Source: Rhizobium leguminosarum (lineage in GTDB: Bacteria > Pseudomonadota > Alphaproteobacteria > Rhizobiales > Rhizobiaceae). From it: a stretch of 64,000 bases of DNA. The first letter of the stretch is position 1, and each line of letters begins with the position of its first letter. The position numbers and the translations under genes were made by a program. Under the pieces are notes generated by a model. That model saw only the letters and a program-made list of their open reading frames with translations, searched no databases and was not told where the DNA came from. The DNA lies in NCBI RefSeq assembly GCF_001679785.1, contig NZ_CP016287.1, forward strand, positions 372,001-436,000, in the 5' to 3' direction. Below are positions 34,006 through 43,131 of this stretch, piece after piece.

Positions 34006-36060
34006 GAAGATCGGGCCGCATCATCTGGAGCGGAAGGCCATCCTCTATGTTCGGCAGTCCTCGGCTCACCAGGTTCTGCACAATCGAGAGAGCAGCGCCC
34101 TCCAGTACGCCATGCGCGACCGTCTGGCAGCGCTTGGATGGTCACAGATAGAGACGGTGGATGACGACCTTGGTCGTTCGGCCGCCGGCGGCGTGACCCG
34201 CGCTGGATTTGATCGGATGGTGGCGGAAGTCTGCCTTGGCAAGGTTGGCGCCGTGGCCGCGCGTGAGGTATCGCGCTTCGCCCGGAACAGCCGCGATTGG
34301 CAGCAACTCATCGAGATGTGCCGCGTTGTCGATACCGTCCTGGTCGACCAGGAAGCAGTTTATGCGCCCCGCCAGGGCAACGACCGCCTGCTCCTGGGTT
34401 TGAAGGGCAGCCTCAACGAGTGTGAACTCGATCTCTTGCGTCAGCGTTCCCTTTCCGCCCGCTATGAGAAGGCTCGCCGCGGTGAACTCGTCGTCACTGT
34501 TCCGGCCGGCTTCGTAAAGGCCGGTGATAGGATCGAGAAGGATCCAGACCGACGCATCCAGGAAGCCATCGCACTCGTCTTCAACAAGGTCACCGAACTC
34601 GGGAGTGCCCGGCAGGCCTTGCTATGGTTCCTTGAGCAGGGGTTGGACCTGCCCGTCAGGTGCGCCAACGGTGACGTCATCTGGCGCAGGCCAAATTATG
34701 CCACCATCCACCGGATGATTGCGAACCCGATCTACGGCGGCGCTTATGCTTATGGTAAGAGTCGTTCCGTACCGGGATACGATGGCCGATCTGGAATTCG
34801 CCGCAAGGCGCGTGATGAATGGGTTGCCCTGATCCCGGACGCGCACGAAGGTTACATCAGTTGGGAACGGGCGGAGGAGATCCGCAAGATGGTCAGCGAC
34901 AATGTACCGTCCAGTCGCCATCATGGAGCGCCGAAGCATGGCGACGCTCTGCTTGCCGGCCTGTTCCGCTGCAAAAGGTGCGGCCGGAAGCTGACGGTTC
35001 GTTACACAGGAGCCAACCATAACATCCCGCGCTATTCCTGTTGGCGTGGTCTACTCGATAATGGCGAACCACGTTGCATCGCCTTCGGCGGTCTGCGGGT
35101 CGATGATGCGATCGAGGAGGCGCTGCTCTGCGTGGTCGAACCGGGAGCCATCGCGGCCGCCGTTGAGGCGGAACGCAATATGGCCAGCCAACGCGATCAG
35201 GTTCAGGATGCCCTGCTGCGCGACCTCGAGGCAGCACGCTATGTAGCCGACCGGGCATTCCGGCAATATGACGCGGCCGATCCGGAAAACAGACTTGTAA
35301 CGTCGGAGCTGGAGGCGCGCTGGAACAAGGCGCACTGACTGGCGTCGGCGAGATCGAGGCCAAGATTGCCAAACATCGGACAGTTACGCCGCAGCCGTTC
35401 CCTATGTCCGCATCACAGGTAACCGCACTTGCGGGAAACCTTCGCACCGTCTGGACGGCGCCGACAACCGATGCAAGACTGAAGAAGCGCATCGTGCGCA
35501 CGCTCATCAATGAAGTGGTCGCCGATCTCGATGATGGAACCTCTGAGATCGTCCTCGTCATTCATTGGGTTGGAGGCGTCCACACCGAGCTGCGCCTGCC
35601 GAAGCGACGCCGTGGCCAAAGAAACGCGACCCCTGACGACATTGTCGACGCTGTGAGACAGCTCATCTTGATCCCCAATGACGACGTGATTGCCGGTGTC
35701 CTCAATCGCAACGGATTGACGACCGGCAATGGCAATCGCTGGACACGGGAGCGGGTCACCGCGCTGAGGTCATATCGCAAGATTCCGGTCTTCCGTCCGC
35801 AGATCGACGGGGTCGAGCCATGGCTTAATCTGGGCGGTGCGGCGAAGTTACTCGGGATAACGCCAAAGACGCTGCGTCTGGCGGCCGAGGCTGGCGATAT
35901 TGAGGGGGTTCATCCGCTACCCGATGGCCCATGGATCTTCAGCCGTTCCAAACTCGCGACCCCACAAGCACGTCAGATCCTCGATCGTGCCCGGAAGAAC
36001 CCTCGCCACCCCGCGGGATCGCCTCGAGATCAGGAAAGCCTATTCCCTTCAATGACATAG
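33995..36060 (+). pseudogene. Large serine recombinase, frameshifted
   Basis: Start ATG 33995 follows GAAGGAGG. The N-terminal resolvase domain shows '[20 protein letters not shown]' with the catalytic Ser, and '[13 protein letters not shown]'. A recombinase domain ('[20 protein letters not shown]') and a zinc ribbon ('[10 protein letters not shown]...YSCW') follow. The frame stops at 35338 after 'ARWNKAH'; two bases earlier or later the frame continues without a break as 'GVGEIEAKIAKHRTVTP' through the 35404-36060 frame, about 690 codons in all. So a 2-bp change near 35334 splits the gene. The remaining N-terminal part could still bind DNA. Confidence 0.82.
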
Positions 36061-36075
36061 AAAGATGGGTGTTAT

Positions 36076-36837
36076 GAAACAGGATTGTAGTCGTCAGCCC
36101 ATTCAGCAATGGCGCTGCGGGCATGATCGAGGCCGAAGAAGAGGCTCTCGTTGAGCAACTCGTCGCGCATCCGACCGTTGAAACTCTCGACATAGCCGTT
36201 CTGCATCGGCTTCCCCCGCGATGTAGTGCCACTCCACCTTGTGATCCCTCGACCAGGCGAGAATGGCATTCGACGTTAGTTCGGTGCCGTTGTCGGAGAC
36301 AATCATTCCGGGCTTGCCGCGTCGTTCGATCAGCGTCGTCAGTTCTCGAGCAACACGTCGACCAGAGATAGACGTGTCCGGGATCGCTGCCAGGCATTCG
36401 CGCGTCACGTCATCAACGACATTCAAGACCCGGAATCGTCTGCCGCAGGCAAACTGGTCGTGGACGAAATCCAGCGACCAGCGGGCATTGGCTTTCGCCT
36501 CGACCAGGATCGGTGCACGCGTGCCGACAGCACGCCGCCGGGCCTTTCGCTTGCGAACGGAAAGCCCTTCCTCGCGATAAAGACGGTATATGCGATTGAC
36601 GCCGGACGGCTCTCCATCTCGCCGAAGCAGGATGAACAGCCGACGATAGCCGAAACGCCGCCGCTCGTTGGCGAGGTCGCGCAGCTTCGCTCGCAGATCG
36701 ACCTCCGGCGGTCGACTTGACCGATAACGGATCGTCTTGCGGTCGGCAGATATGATCTGGCAGGCCCGACGCTCCGAAAGACCCATGACGGCCTTCAGAT
36801 GCGTGACGGCTTCACGCTTGGCGGCAGGCCCTACCAT
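36076..36837 (-). pseudogene. IS3-family (IS407 group) OrfB, N-terminal part, frameshifted
   Basis: The frame from 36837 carries the integrase core '[20 protein letters not shown]' and '[16 protein letters not shown]', then shifts at 'WHYIAGE' (about 36220) relative to the intact copy, where '[20 protein letters not shown]' continues in another frame. It then stops at the inserted recombinase element. Thus it has both a frameshift and a large insertion. Confidence 0.85.
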
Positions 36838-37097
36838 TTTTTTGCAAGAAGCTCGCGGAGTGCGGCTGCATCCAGCATCTGCTCGGCCAGCAACTTCTTT
36901 AGCCTGGCATTCTCGTCCTCGAGCGCCTTCAGACGCTTCGCCTCGGAGACGTCCATGCCGCCAAATTTGGCTTTCCAGTTATAAAACGTCGCTTCTGAAA
37001 TCCCGTGCTTGCGGCAGAGGTCGGCTGCCTTCGCGCCAGCCTCCTGCTCCTTCAGCACCGCAATAATCTGCTCTTCCGTAAATCGCTGCTTCTTCAT
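36831..37097 (-). CDS. IS3-family (IS407 group) OrfA
   Basis: 88 aa, nearly identical to the OrfA at 58838-59104. A helix-turn-helix ('[20 protein letters not shown]') is followed by a leucine-zipper helix ('[20 protein letters not shown]'). It overlaps OrfB by 7 nt at an AAAAAAATGG sequence, the usual slippery site for making OrfAB. The outer IS end TGACCTGCCACTGAG is at 37160. The element is no longer mobile on its own because OrfB is broken. Confidence 0.85.
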   Translation of the reverse strand: MKKQRFTEEQIIAVLKEQEAGAKAADLCRKHGISEATFYNWKAKFGGMDVSEAKRLKALEDENARLKKLLAEQMLDAAALRELLAKKW

Positions 37098-37123
37098 TCG
37101 TCCGTCCTTTAACAGGCCGGACT

Positions 37124-37825
37124 CTAATCCATTCTGGAGGAAATTCTCAGTGGCAGGTCAGTGGCTAGGGCTGAGTGTCTCTGGTGCGGCGCGACGAAAA
37201 GATTTCGGACTGCTGAAAAGACCGAGATGAAACGTTGCAAACCTCCGACGGATCGAAAGCCCTGCATCATCCGCTCTCGTTTTCGAAGCGGCACGTGAGA
37301 ATTCTCTGCGCGATTGTTAAGGCCCTTGTGCGATCGATGTTCGACAGCGGGCATCACGTCCCGTTTTGCCGCGCCGTATGAGCGCAGTTTGTCGGTGATG
37401 ATGCGCTTCGGTGACAGGCCCTGCTTCTTCAGCAGCCTGACCAGCAATCTCTTGGCAGCCTTGGTATCGCGGCGGGTCTGGACGATCTCATCGAGAACGT
37501 AGCCGTCCTGGTCAACGGCGCGCCAAAGCCAATGTTTTTGACCGCCGATGGAAATCACGACCTCGTCCAGATGCCAGATATCCTTCCGCGACGGCTTCTT
37601 TCTATGCAACTGCTTGGCGTAGGCCGCCCCGAATTTGCGGCACCACCGCCGTATCGTTTCGTAAGAAACGACGATGCCGCGCTCCAGCAACATTTCCTCG
37701 ACCAGCCGCAGGCTCAACGGGAATCGGAAATACAGCCAGACCGCACGGGCGATGATCTGCGGTGGAAAGCGGTGGTTCTTGTAGCTGATGGTCGATGAGG
37801 TCATCTCAACCGTATTATCCGCCAC
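37124..37825 (-). CDS. IS6-family transposase, C-terminus altered
   Basis: 233 aa. Blocks typical of IS6-family DDE transposases: 'RFPLSLRLVEEMLLERGIVV', 'DIWHLDEVVISIGGQKHWLW', 'RIITDKLRSYGAAKRDVMPA' and 'HKGLNNRAENSHVPLRKRER'. After 'ATDLPLR' the frame runs into the IS3 end, so the last few residues are foreign. It is the best-preserved relative of the fragments at 14378, 12135 and 15038. It could still be active if the tail is not needed. Confidence 0.85.
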   Translation of the reverse strand: MADNTVEMTSSTISYKNHRFPPQIIARAVWLYFRFPLSLRLVEEMLLERGIVVSYETIRRWCRKFGAAYAKQLHRKKPSRKDIWHLDEVVISIGGQKHWLWRAVDQDGYVLDEIVQTRRDTKAAKRLLVRLLKKQGLSPKRIITDKLRSYGAAKRDVMPAVEHRSHKGLNNRAENSHVPLRKRERMMQGFRSVGGLQRFISVFSAVRNLFVAPHQRHSALATDLPLRISSRMD

Positions 37826-37842
37826 CCGTTAAGTTGCCGACA

Positions 37843-38336
37843 ACGTGACATCGCCCTTGATCTTGCTAGTGGTGAGATTGTTTGTCCGATCTGACCGTGG
37901 ATGATGTTGGCGATCCGACCGCTTTGCCAGGTCTTCTGGATCAGATTGATGGCCCAGTTGCCAAGTTTATCGCTGATGGCGCCTATGACGGAGCGCCGAC
38001 CCGTGATCTTCTGGAGACACGCTTCGGCGAGATCGTGGAGATCATTATCCCGCCTCCCAAGACAGCAGTTGAAAGTCCGCAATCGGCGTTCAATCCAACG
38101 GTACGGGACCGCCATATCGCCGAAATCGAAAACAAGGGCCGGATGGCTTGCAGAAATCCACCGGCAATAACCAGCGCAGCCGGGTGGAGACCCAGATGGG
38201 TAGATGGAAGACGGTCATTGGGCCAAAACTCAAAGCGAGGAACTTCGACAATCAGAAAACAGAAGCCAAGATCGGCATCCACGTTCTCAACCGGATGACT
38301 GAACTTGGCCGTCCAGAATTCCGGCGTGTTGTATGA
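37843..38336 (+). pseudogene. IS5-family transposase C-terminal fragment, frameshifted
   Basis: 'DLTVDDVGDPTALPGLLDQI', 'FIADGAYDGAPT' and 'IIIPPPKTAVESPQ' belong to an IS5-type DDE transposase of another subgroup. After 'NKGRMA' the correct continuation ('STGNNQRSRVETQMGRWK', 'LNRMTELGRPEFRRVV') is in another frame. The N-terminal half is missing. It directly follows the IS6-family element. Confidence 0.75.
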
Positions 38337-38511
38337 AAAATCCCAAGGGTGGGGTTATCTCGTACAGAATCTGATCCCTGCAACACGTCCTCGGCGATCA
38401 GCCTCCCCCTCTACCAAATTTGAGGACAATGCGATCTCCGCTTAATTTCTTCCTGCACGGGTCGTAAGTCGCAGTTCCAGATGGCCCGATTAACCGAAAT
38501 TCTCGACATCC
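38337..38511. other. Intergenic, nothing recognised
   Basis: No gene or repeat recognised between the IS5 remnant and the conserved promoter segment that begins at about 38512. Confidence 0.4.
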
Positions 38512-38535
38512 AACTTACGTCATCGTCGTCACTAT

Positions 38536-38653
38536 TGTCGGCTTCGCGACAAGCATTCTTCCTCGCTCAATCGCGTATTTTCCGCCCACGTAACTGAAAT
38601 AGCAGCAAATAATTGTTTGTCAGCCCAATCGGGCGGCTTGGCACGAATCTTGA
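38536..38653 (+). promoter_or_regulatory. Candidate sigma-54 promoter and NifA upstream site
   Basis: TGTCGGCTTCGCGACA (38536-38551) is a TGT-N10-ACA site. 86 bases later TTGGCACGAATCTTGA (38638-38653) matches the -24 box exactly (TTGGCACG) with TTGA at the -12 place, where TTGC is usual. The gene at 38711 follows with a leader of about 45 nt. The segment 38512-38700 is strongly similar to 18193-18005, read in the direction of the gene at 17482, including both elements and their spacing. Confidence 0.62.
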
Positions 38654-38710
38654 GAGCTATTGCAAGGCAGCGGAACGGCCTCCGCATCCGCACATGAAGG
38701 AACGCCAAGC

Positions 38711-39280
38711 ATGCCCAACCTAAAGGTAGGTGACACAGCTCCCTCAATGGACTCCGCTGAACAATCCTTGATCGATCGCATCTGGACGGCGATAGAGGCG
38801 AAGGATTGGAAGACGGCACTTTCGTTACTTGAAGATGGCATCAGTGTTATGCCGGACAGCCTCTCCCTAGTCCAGTTATATATAGACACGCTGATTGACG
38901 AATGGGGAGACATGGAGGAAGGCTGCCTATTGCTACACAAATTTGTCCGCCTTGCAATTGAGAAGGACGCAAAAGACTGGCTTCTTGGAGCGATGTATCA
39001 ACTCTTTAACTCATCGCATGACTACTCGCGATTTCCATTTGGTGAACGCTTATCGATGGGCAAGGCGCTCTCCAAGCACATCCTGACACTGTGCCAGTGG
39101 GAAAATGCCAGTTCAAGGGCGGATTACTATCAGGCCATGGCCTACTTCTTCCATGAGATCGACAACAACGACGTGGCAGTGGAGTTGTTCGAGATGGCTC
39201 TGAGTTTGGCAAAGGGGCTGCCCATCCAAGACGAAGTGAAGCAGCTAGAGCAGATCCTGCGATCGATGAATCGATTGTGA
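38711..39280 (+). CDS. Helical (TPR-like) hypothetical protein under NifA-type promoter
   Basis: 189 aa from ATG 38711, preceded by GAAGGA; the frame is open to 38660 but that overlaps the promoter. The sequence is a series of helix pairs ('LIDRIWTAIEAKDWKTALSL', 'YYQAMAYFFHEIDNNDVAVE', 'ALSLAKGLPIQDEVKQLEQI') that resemble tetratricopeptide-type repeats used in protein binding. No signal peptide, so cytosolic. Its promoter suggests nodule or low-oxygen expression together with the secreted protein at 17482-17979. Confidence 0.72.
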   Translation: MPNLKVGDTAPSMDSAEQSLIDRIWTAIEAKDWKTALSLLEDGISVMPDSLSLVQLYIDTLIDEWGDMEEGCLLLHKFVRLAIEKDAKDWLLGAMYQLFNSSHDYSRFPFGERLSMGKALSKHILTLCQWENASSRADYYQAMAYFFHEIDNNDVAVELFEMALSLAKGLPIQDEVKQLEQILRSMNRL

Positions 39281-39332
39281 GGTGACGTGGCGCCGCGAAG
39301 TTGATTCAACATCCACAGCGAAGAGGTGGATG

Positions 39333-39797
39333 ATGGCACGAGCACTGAGCGATGATCTTCGGTTACGCGTATTGAAAGCGTCTGCGGCGGGCATGTCTGC
39401 ACGGCAGGCTGCCGCCCGGTTTGGGGTTGGGATTTCGACGGCAATCCGTTGGATCGCAAGGGCCAGCGATGGTGAACCGACATCACGGCCGCAAGGTTGG
39501 CGACGGTCCTCGAGCTTGGATGCCCACGAGGCGTTCGTTGTCGAGATGATCGACGATCGCAAGGACGTGACGCTCGACGAAATGGTCGAGCGTCTGTGCG
39601 TTGAGCGGCAGGTCGGCATCAGCCGGAGTGCGCTCGGTGCTTGGCTGCGACGCCGCGGGTGGACGTTTAAAAAAAGTCCGCACATGCATTGGAGCAGGAT
39701 CGACTGGATGTCCTGAAGCGCCGGCGAGCCTGGTTTGATGACCAGCTCGATCTCGCTCCGGAAAAGCTGATCTTTATAGACGAGACCGGACTGTCGA
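39333..39797 (+). pseudogene. IS630-family transposase, 3'-truncated
   Basis: First frame '[20 protein letters not shown]' with helix-turn-helix 'GMSARQAAARFGVGISTAIR', then after the A-run the catalytic frame begins ('RRRAWFDDQLDLAPEKLIFI', 'DETGLSR') and is cut at 39797 by an IS903-group end. Related to but distinct from the IS630 elements at 19-21 kb. Confidence 0.82.
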
Positions 39798-40247
39798 GGC
39801 GTTGGTGCATGGGTCCGGACTTGTACGGATGTCGATCTTTGAAGCGGCAGACTATGCCGTGGCCGCCTTGCGGCGGGCGGATTTCGGGCGTGCGCAGGCA
39901 GCACCGATTCCAGCAAGCCTTCTGCCTGGCGCAGCCGCAGGCCAAACACAAGGCCCAGCGTCAAGGTGGTCTCGATCGCCAGATCAGAATAGCGGTGCTG
40001 GCCGCCACGTGTCTTGCGTCTTGGCGCTTGCCACCTGGACAGGGCTTCCGGCGTCACCCACAGGGTCAAACTGCCGCGATGACGAAGTCCTGCCTCATAT
40101 TCTGGCCAGTTCGTCACCCTGAACTTCATCTTCTCAATATGATGGCGGCGGCTGGTATTGTGTTTGAAAGGCATGGCTACGCTACAAAGGCTATTGCGGT
40201 TACCGCTTGCCTAACCCACACCAATAAAAGATCCGTGCACCAACGCC
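39798..40247 (-). mobile_element. Internally deleted IS903-group element (MITE-like)
   Basis: 450 bp bounded by GGCGTTGGTGCAT (39798) and, on the other side, GTGCACCAACGCC (40247). Inside, a minus-strand frame from ATG 40174 encodes only the N-terminal ~100 aa of the transposase ('MPFKHNTSRRHHIEKMKFRV') and then non-homologous codons. Both ends are kept while the catalytic part is deleted, so it could only move with help from a related transposase. No matching 9-bp flanks were found. Confidence 0.7.
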
Positions 40248-40422
40248 CAACGCAACCACACATTATATTCGAATATTTGAATATGCTCTTGATGGTTTAA
40301 TTGCTCTGAGATACATTCTCTAATTGTAATGGCACACGGTGTTCTTCTCGTTGCCGATTTTGAATCTGAACATCTCACGCCGCCGCATGGTTGCGGTTTG
40401 CAGTAGAATTGGGGGATTTTAC

Positions 40423-40848
40423 ATGTCATTTCAGTTGCAGGGACGCTGGACCTATAGAAGCTATCGAAACGACGCCGCGCTTGTTGCGGGTAATGAGCAG
40501 AAGGCACTCCAAGACATCTTTGGCGAGGGTATCTTCACGCTTGCCGTGTCGAACGGGAAAGTGACCGGAGCACTTGATATGGGGTCCGGCTACGTTCTCG
40601 ACCTCAGCGGCCCGGTGGTGCCAGTCAGCGGCGGAGAGGTTCAAATTGCCTTCACGATAATCGGCACGGGCCGATCGGGAACGCCAACCGCTGGTTGGGA
40701 ATACGATTACCATGGCACTGACGCCTTTACCTGGCCGAAGGGTATCGACCAGGTCCCGGCTATTGTTGGCTCGGTACTTCGCGCGAAGCCGCATAACGGC
40801 TCTCCAGCCGGGTATGTCGCTTCGTTCATCGCCATCAAGCGGGCGTGA
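40423..40848 (+). CDS. Hypothetical protein upstream of multicopper oxidase
   Basis: 141 aa from ATG 40423; the frame is open further upstream but 'MSFQLQGRWTYRSYRNDAAL' is the natural beginning. The sequence is strand-rich and Gly-rich ('GMGSGYVL'-like, 'VQIAFTIIGTGRSGTPTAGW', 'YDYHGTDAFTWPKGIDQVPA'), resembling a small beta-barrel domain that may bind a ligand. No signal peptide seen. It starts a plus-strand group with the oxidase and the tyrosinase (gap 138 nt), so may act with them. Confidence 0.65.
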   Translation: MSFQLQGRWTYRSYRNDAALVAGNEQKALQDIFGEGIFTLAVSNGKVTGALDMGSGYVLDLSGPVVPVSGGEVQIAFTIIGTGRSGTPTAGWEYDYHGTDAFTWPKGIDQVPAIVGSVLRAKPHNGSPAGYVASFIAIKRA

Positions 40849-40986
40849 CCGCACGGACGCATTTCATCTCAGCGCAGATACCAGCCGCTTGTTCGTAAAC
40901 AACGAGGCAGGCGAGCGCGAACAAGACACAATCGCGGCGGCCCTAATCCTTGAATTTCAGGCACTTTTAACCGCAAGGGGAGACAG

Positions 40987-43092
40987 ATGATGTCGGTGAG
41001 CAAGATAGCGTTTGGGACTGTCTGGGGGTATGGTCTAGTAGTTTCAGTTATGCTCGGAGCGAGCATCCTGCCAGTGCCGGCTTCCGCCCAGCAGGCAGAG
41101 CCACGTTTCTCCAATCCTCCTGTCCTGGAGGAAACGCGGCCCGGTCAGGCACCGATGAGCCGATTCAGGAAGGCGCAGGCACCGGTCGCCTCGTCGGGCC
41201 GGCGGCAACTCGACCTAACCGTCAAATTCATCGAGAACGGCATCTACAATCCCGCGAGCGGCCGTGTCGACAAGGTCAGGCTTCGCGGTTACACGGGCGC
41301 CGGTGTCGATCCTAAGGCGCCCTATGTGGCACCCGTCATTGAGGCAGCGCCGGGAGAGAGGATCACGGTTGCGCTCCACAACGACCTTCCCGAGGACGCC
41401 AGCTGCGCCGGACACGGCGACATGAATCAGCCGCATTGCTTCAACGGGACGAACCTGCACTCGCATGGCCTTTGGGTCAGTCCGACGGGCAACAGCGACA
41501 ATGTGCTGATCTCGATCAATCCCGGCAAGAGCTTCACCTATTTCTACGACTTGCCGGATGAGCATCCCGCGGGCACATTCTGGTATCATTCGCATCGGCA
41601 TGGATCGACCGCGCTTCAGGTGTCCAGCGGCATGGCTGGTGCATTGGTCGTGCGTGGCAATCGGCCGCCGACGCAGACTGCCAATGGCGATCTCGATACT
41701 TTGCTGAAAGAGGCCGACGGCCAGCCGATGCAGGAGCAGCTGCTGGTGTTTCAGCAGATCCAGTATGCCTGCTTCGATACGGACGGGAAGATCAAGACGA
41801 GAGTCGTCGATGGGAAGGTCGTCGCCTGGATTTGCGATCCGGGTGACACAGGCGAGATTCGCAATTACGACCAGTTCGGTCCCCCGACATGGGGGCAGTC
41901 TGGGCGCTATACGACCATCAACGGGCTAGTTCAGCCTCGTTTTGAGTCAAAGGTGGGTCAAGTCGAGCGCTGGCGGATGATCCATGGCGGTGTGCGCGAG
42001 ACGCTTACCGTCGCCTTTCGCCCACGCCGGACGGGCGCTCCAGTATATAAGGCGACCACGGCCGAAGCAGCAGCCGATTATATAAGGCAGAACTGCGTCG
42101 GAGAGCCAATCCCTTACCATCTTGTGGCGGCGGACGGGCTCACCACCGCCACGGCCCGGTCGACCGTCAATGCGACGCTGCAGCCGGGCTATCGTTTCGA
42201 TGCGCTTGTGATGTTCCCGACGGCCGGTGACTACTGCGTCGTCAACGAGCCGCTTCCCGGCACAGCAAGCGTTACGCGCGCGGATCAAGAACGCCAACTG
42301 CTCGCCACCGTGTCGGTCGCGGCCGGGTCTCCGGTCAGCAATATTGACTCGGCTTTGACTGACGCACTCGTGGCGGCCGCGGAGCGGACGATGCCCACGG
42401 ATGTCAGGGCCGCGGTCGTTGCCGATCTCAAAGACGGCCTCAAACTGACCCGGTTCGTACCTCATCCGGATGTTAGCGACGACGAAATCACCGGAACGCA
42501 GGAACTGGTCTTTTTCATCGATCTCAATGGTGACGTTGCGAAGTTCGAGGTGGGCAACAAATCGTTCGATCCGAAGAACTTCGATCCTACAACATTCAAG
42601 CCGCGCTCATACGACCCCAACTATGTCGACCGTGCTCTGCCACTGGGTGGTGTCGAAGAGTGGACCTTGCAATCGGCATTCGTCGGCCATCCGTTTCACA
42701 TTCACGTCAACCCTTTCCAGATCGTGGAGATCCTCGATCCGAACGGCATCGACGTCAGCGCCCCGGGAGCCGTTGACAAAGGCGGCGGTATTATCGACCC
42801 GCAATATCCCGGCTTGAAGGGTGTCTGGAAGGACACCCTCTGGGTCAAGAGCCTCATCACCAATCCGGCTGACTTCCCGGCTAAGCTCGCCTCATCGACA
42901 TACAAGATCAAGATTCGCACCAGATATGAGCGCTTCATCGGCCAATATGTCCTGCATTGCCATATCCTCGACCATGAAGATCAGGGGATGATGCAAAATA
43001 TCTGTATCGAATTGCCTGATGGCGGCGGGGCGAATTGCGTACGGCTGCTGCGGCCGGCCGACGGTCAGCAATCAACGGCTACACATCACTGA
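40987..43092 (+). CDS. Secreted multicopper oxidase (laccase-like)
   Basis: 701 aa; ATG 40987 after GGGGAGACAG. Residues 1-35 form a signal peptide ('GLVVSVMLGASILPVPASAQ'). All copper motifs are present: 'NLHSHGLWVS', 'WYHSHRHGSTALQ', 'HPFHIHVNPFQ' and the T1/T2/T3 motif 'HCHILDHEDQGMM' near residues 657-669. Such enzymes oxidise phenols with reduction of oxygen to water. The Met in 'DQGMM' fits an axial T1 ligand. It is followed by a tyrosinase 39 nt downstream, so both likely oxidise phenolics in the periplasm, perhaps plant-derived. Confidence 0.9.
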   Translation: MMSVSKIAFGTVWGYGLVVSVMLGASILPVPASAQQAEPRFSNPPVLEETRPGQAPMSRFRKAQAPVASSGRRQLDLTVKFIENGIYNPASGRVDKVRLRGYTGAGVDPKAPYVAPVIEAAPGERITVALHNDLPEDASCAGHGDMNQPHCFNGTNLHSHGLWVSPTGNSDNVLISINPGKSFTYFYDLPDEHPAGTFWYHSHRHGSTALQVSSGMAGALVVRGNRPPTQTANGDLDTLLKEADGQPMQEQLLVFQQIQYACFDTDGKIKTRVVDGKVVAWICDPGDTGEIRNYDQFGPPTWGQSGRYTTINGLVQPRFESKVGQVERWRMIHGGVRETLTVAFRPRRTGAPVYKATTAEAAADYIRQNCVGEPIPYHLVAADGLTTATARSTVNATLQPGYRFDALVMFPTAGDYCVVNEPLPGTASVTRADQERQLLATVSVAAGSPVSNIDSALTDALVAAAERTMPTDVRAAVVADLKDGLKLTRFVPHPDVSDDEITGTQELVFFIDLNGDVAKFEVGNKSFDPKNFDPTTFKPRSYDPNYVDRALPLGGVEEWTLQSAFVGHPFHIHVNPFQIVEILDPNGIDVSAPGAVDKGGGIIDPQYPGLKGVWKDTLWVKSLITNPADFPAKLASSTYKIKIRTRYERFIGQYVLHCHILDHEDQGMMQNICIELPDGGGANCVRLLRPADGQQSTATHH

Positions 43093-43131
43093 CTTTGAGT
43101 AGAAACGGTCTTTGAACCAAGGGAGAGCGAT

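Larger units (their letters stand above)
33466..36075 (+). mobile_element. Serine-recombinase element inserted in IS3
   Basis: About 2.6 kb lies exactly between the codons for 'DDYN' and 'NHFRPHS' of the IS3 transposase. The inner edges are ATACAACACGACGAC on the left and GGGTGTTATGAAACAGGATT on the right; they share only a weak AACACCCA/TGGGTGTT match. It encodes a small protein and a resolvase/invertase-type large recombinase, as in elements that move by a serine recombinase. The recombinase frame is now broken. Confidence 0.65.

Noticed and set aside
40350..40370. Possible sigma-54 promoter (TGGCACACGGTGTTC) before the tyrosinase operon
   Set aside because: Only the -24 half matches; at the required distance there is no TTGC or TTGA, and no TGT-N10-ACA site was found upstream.
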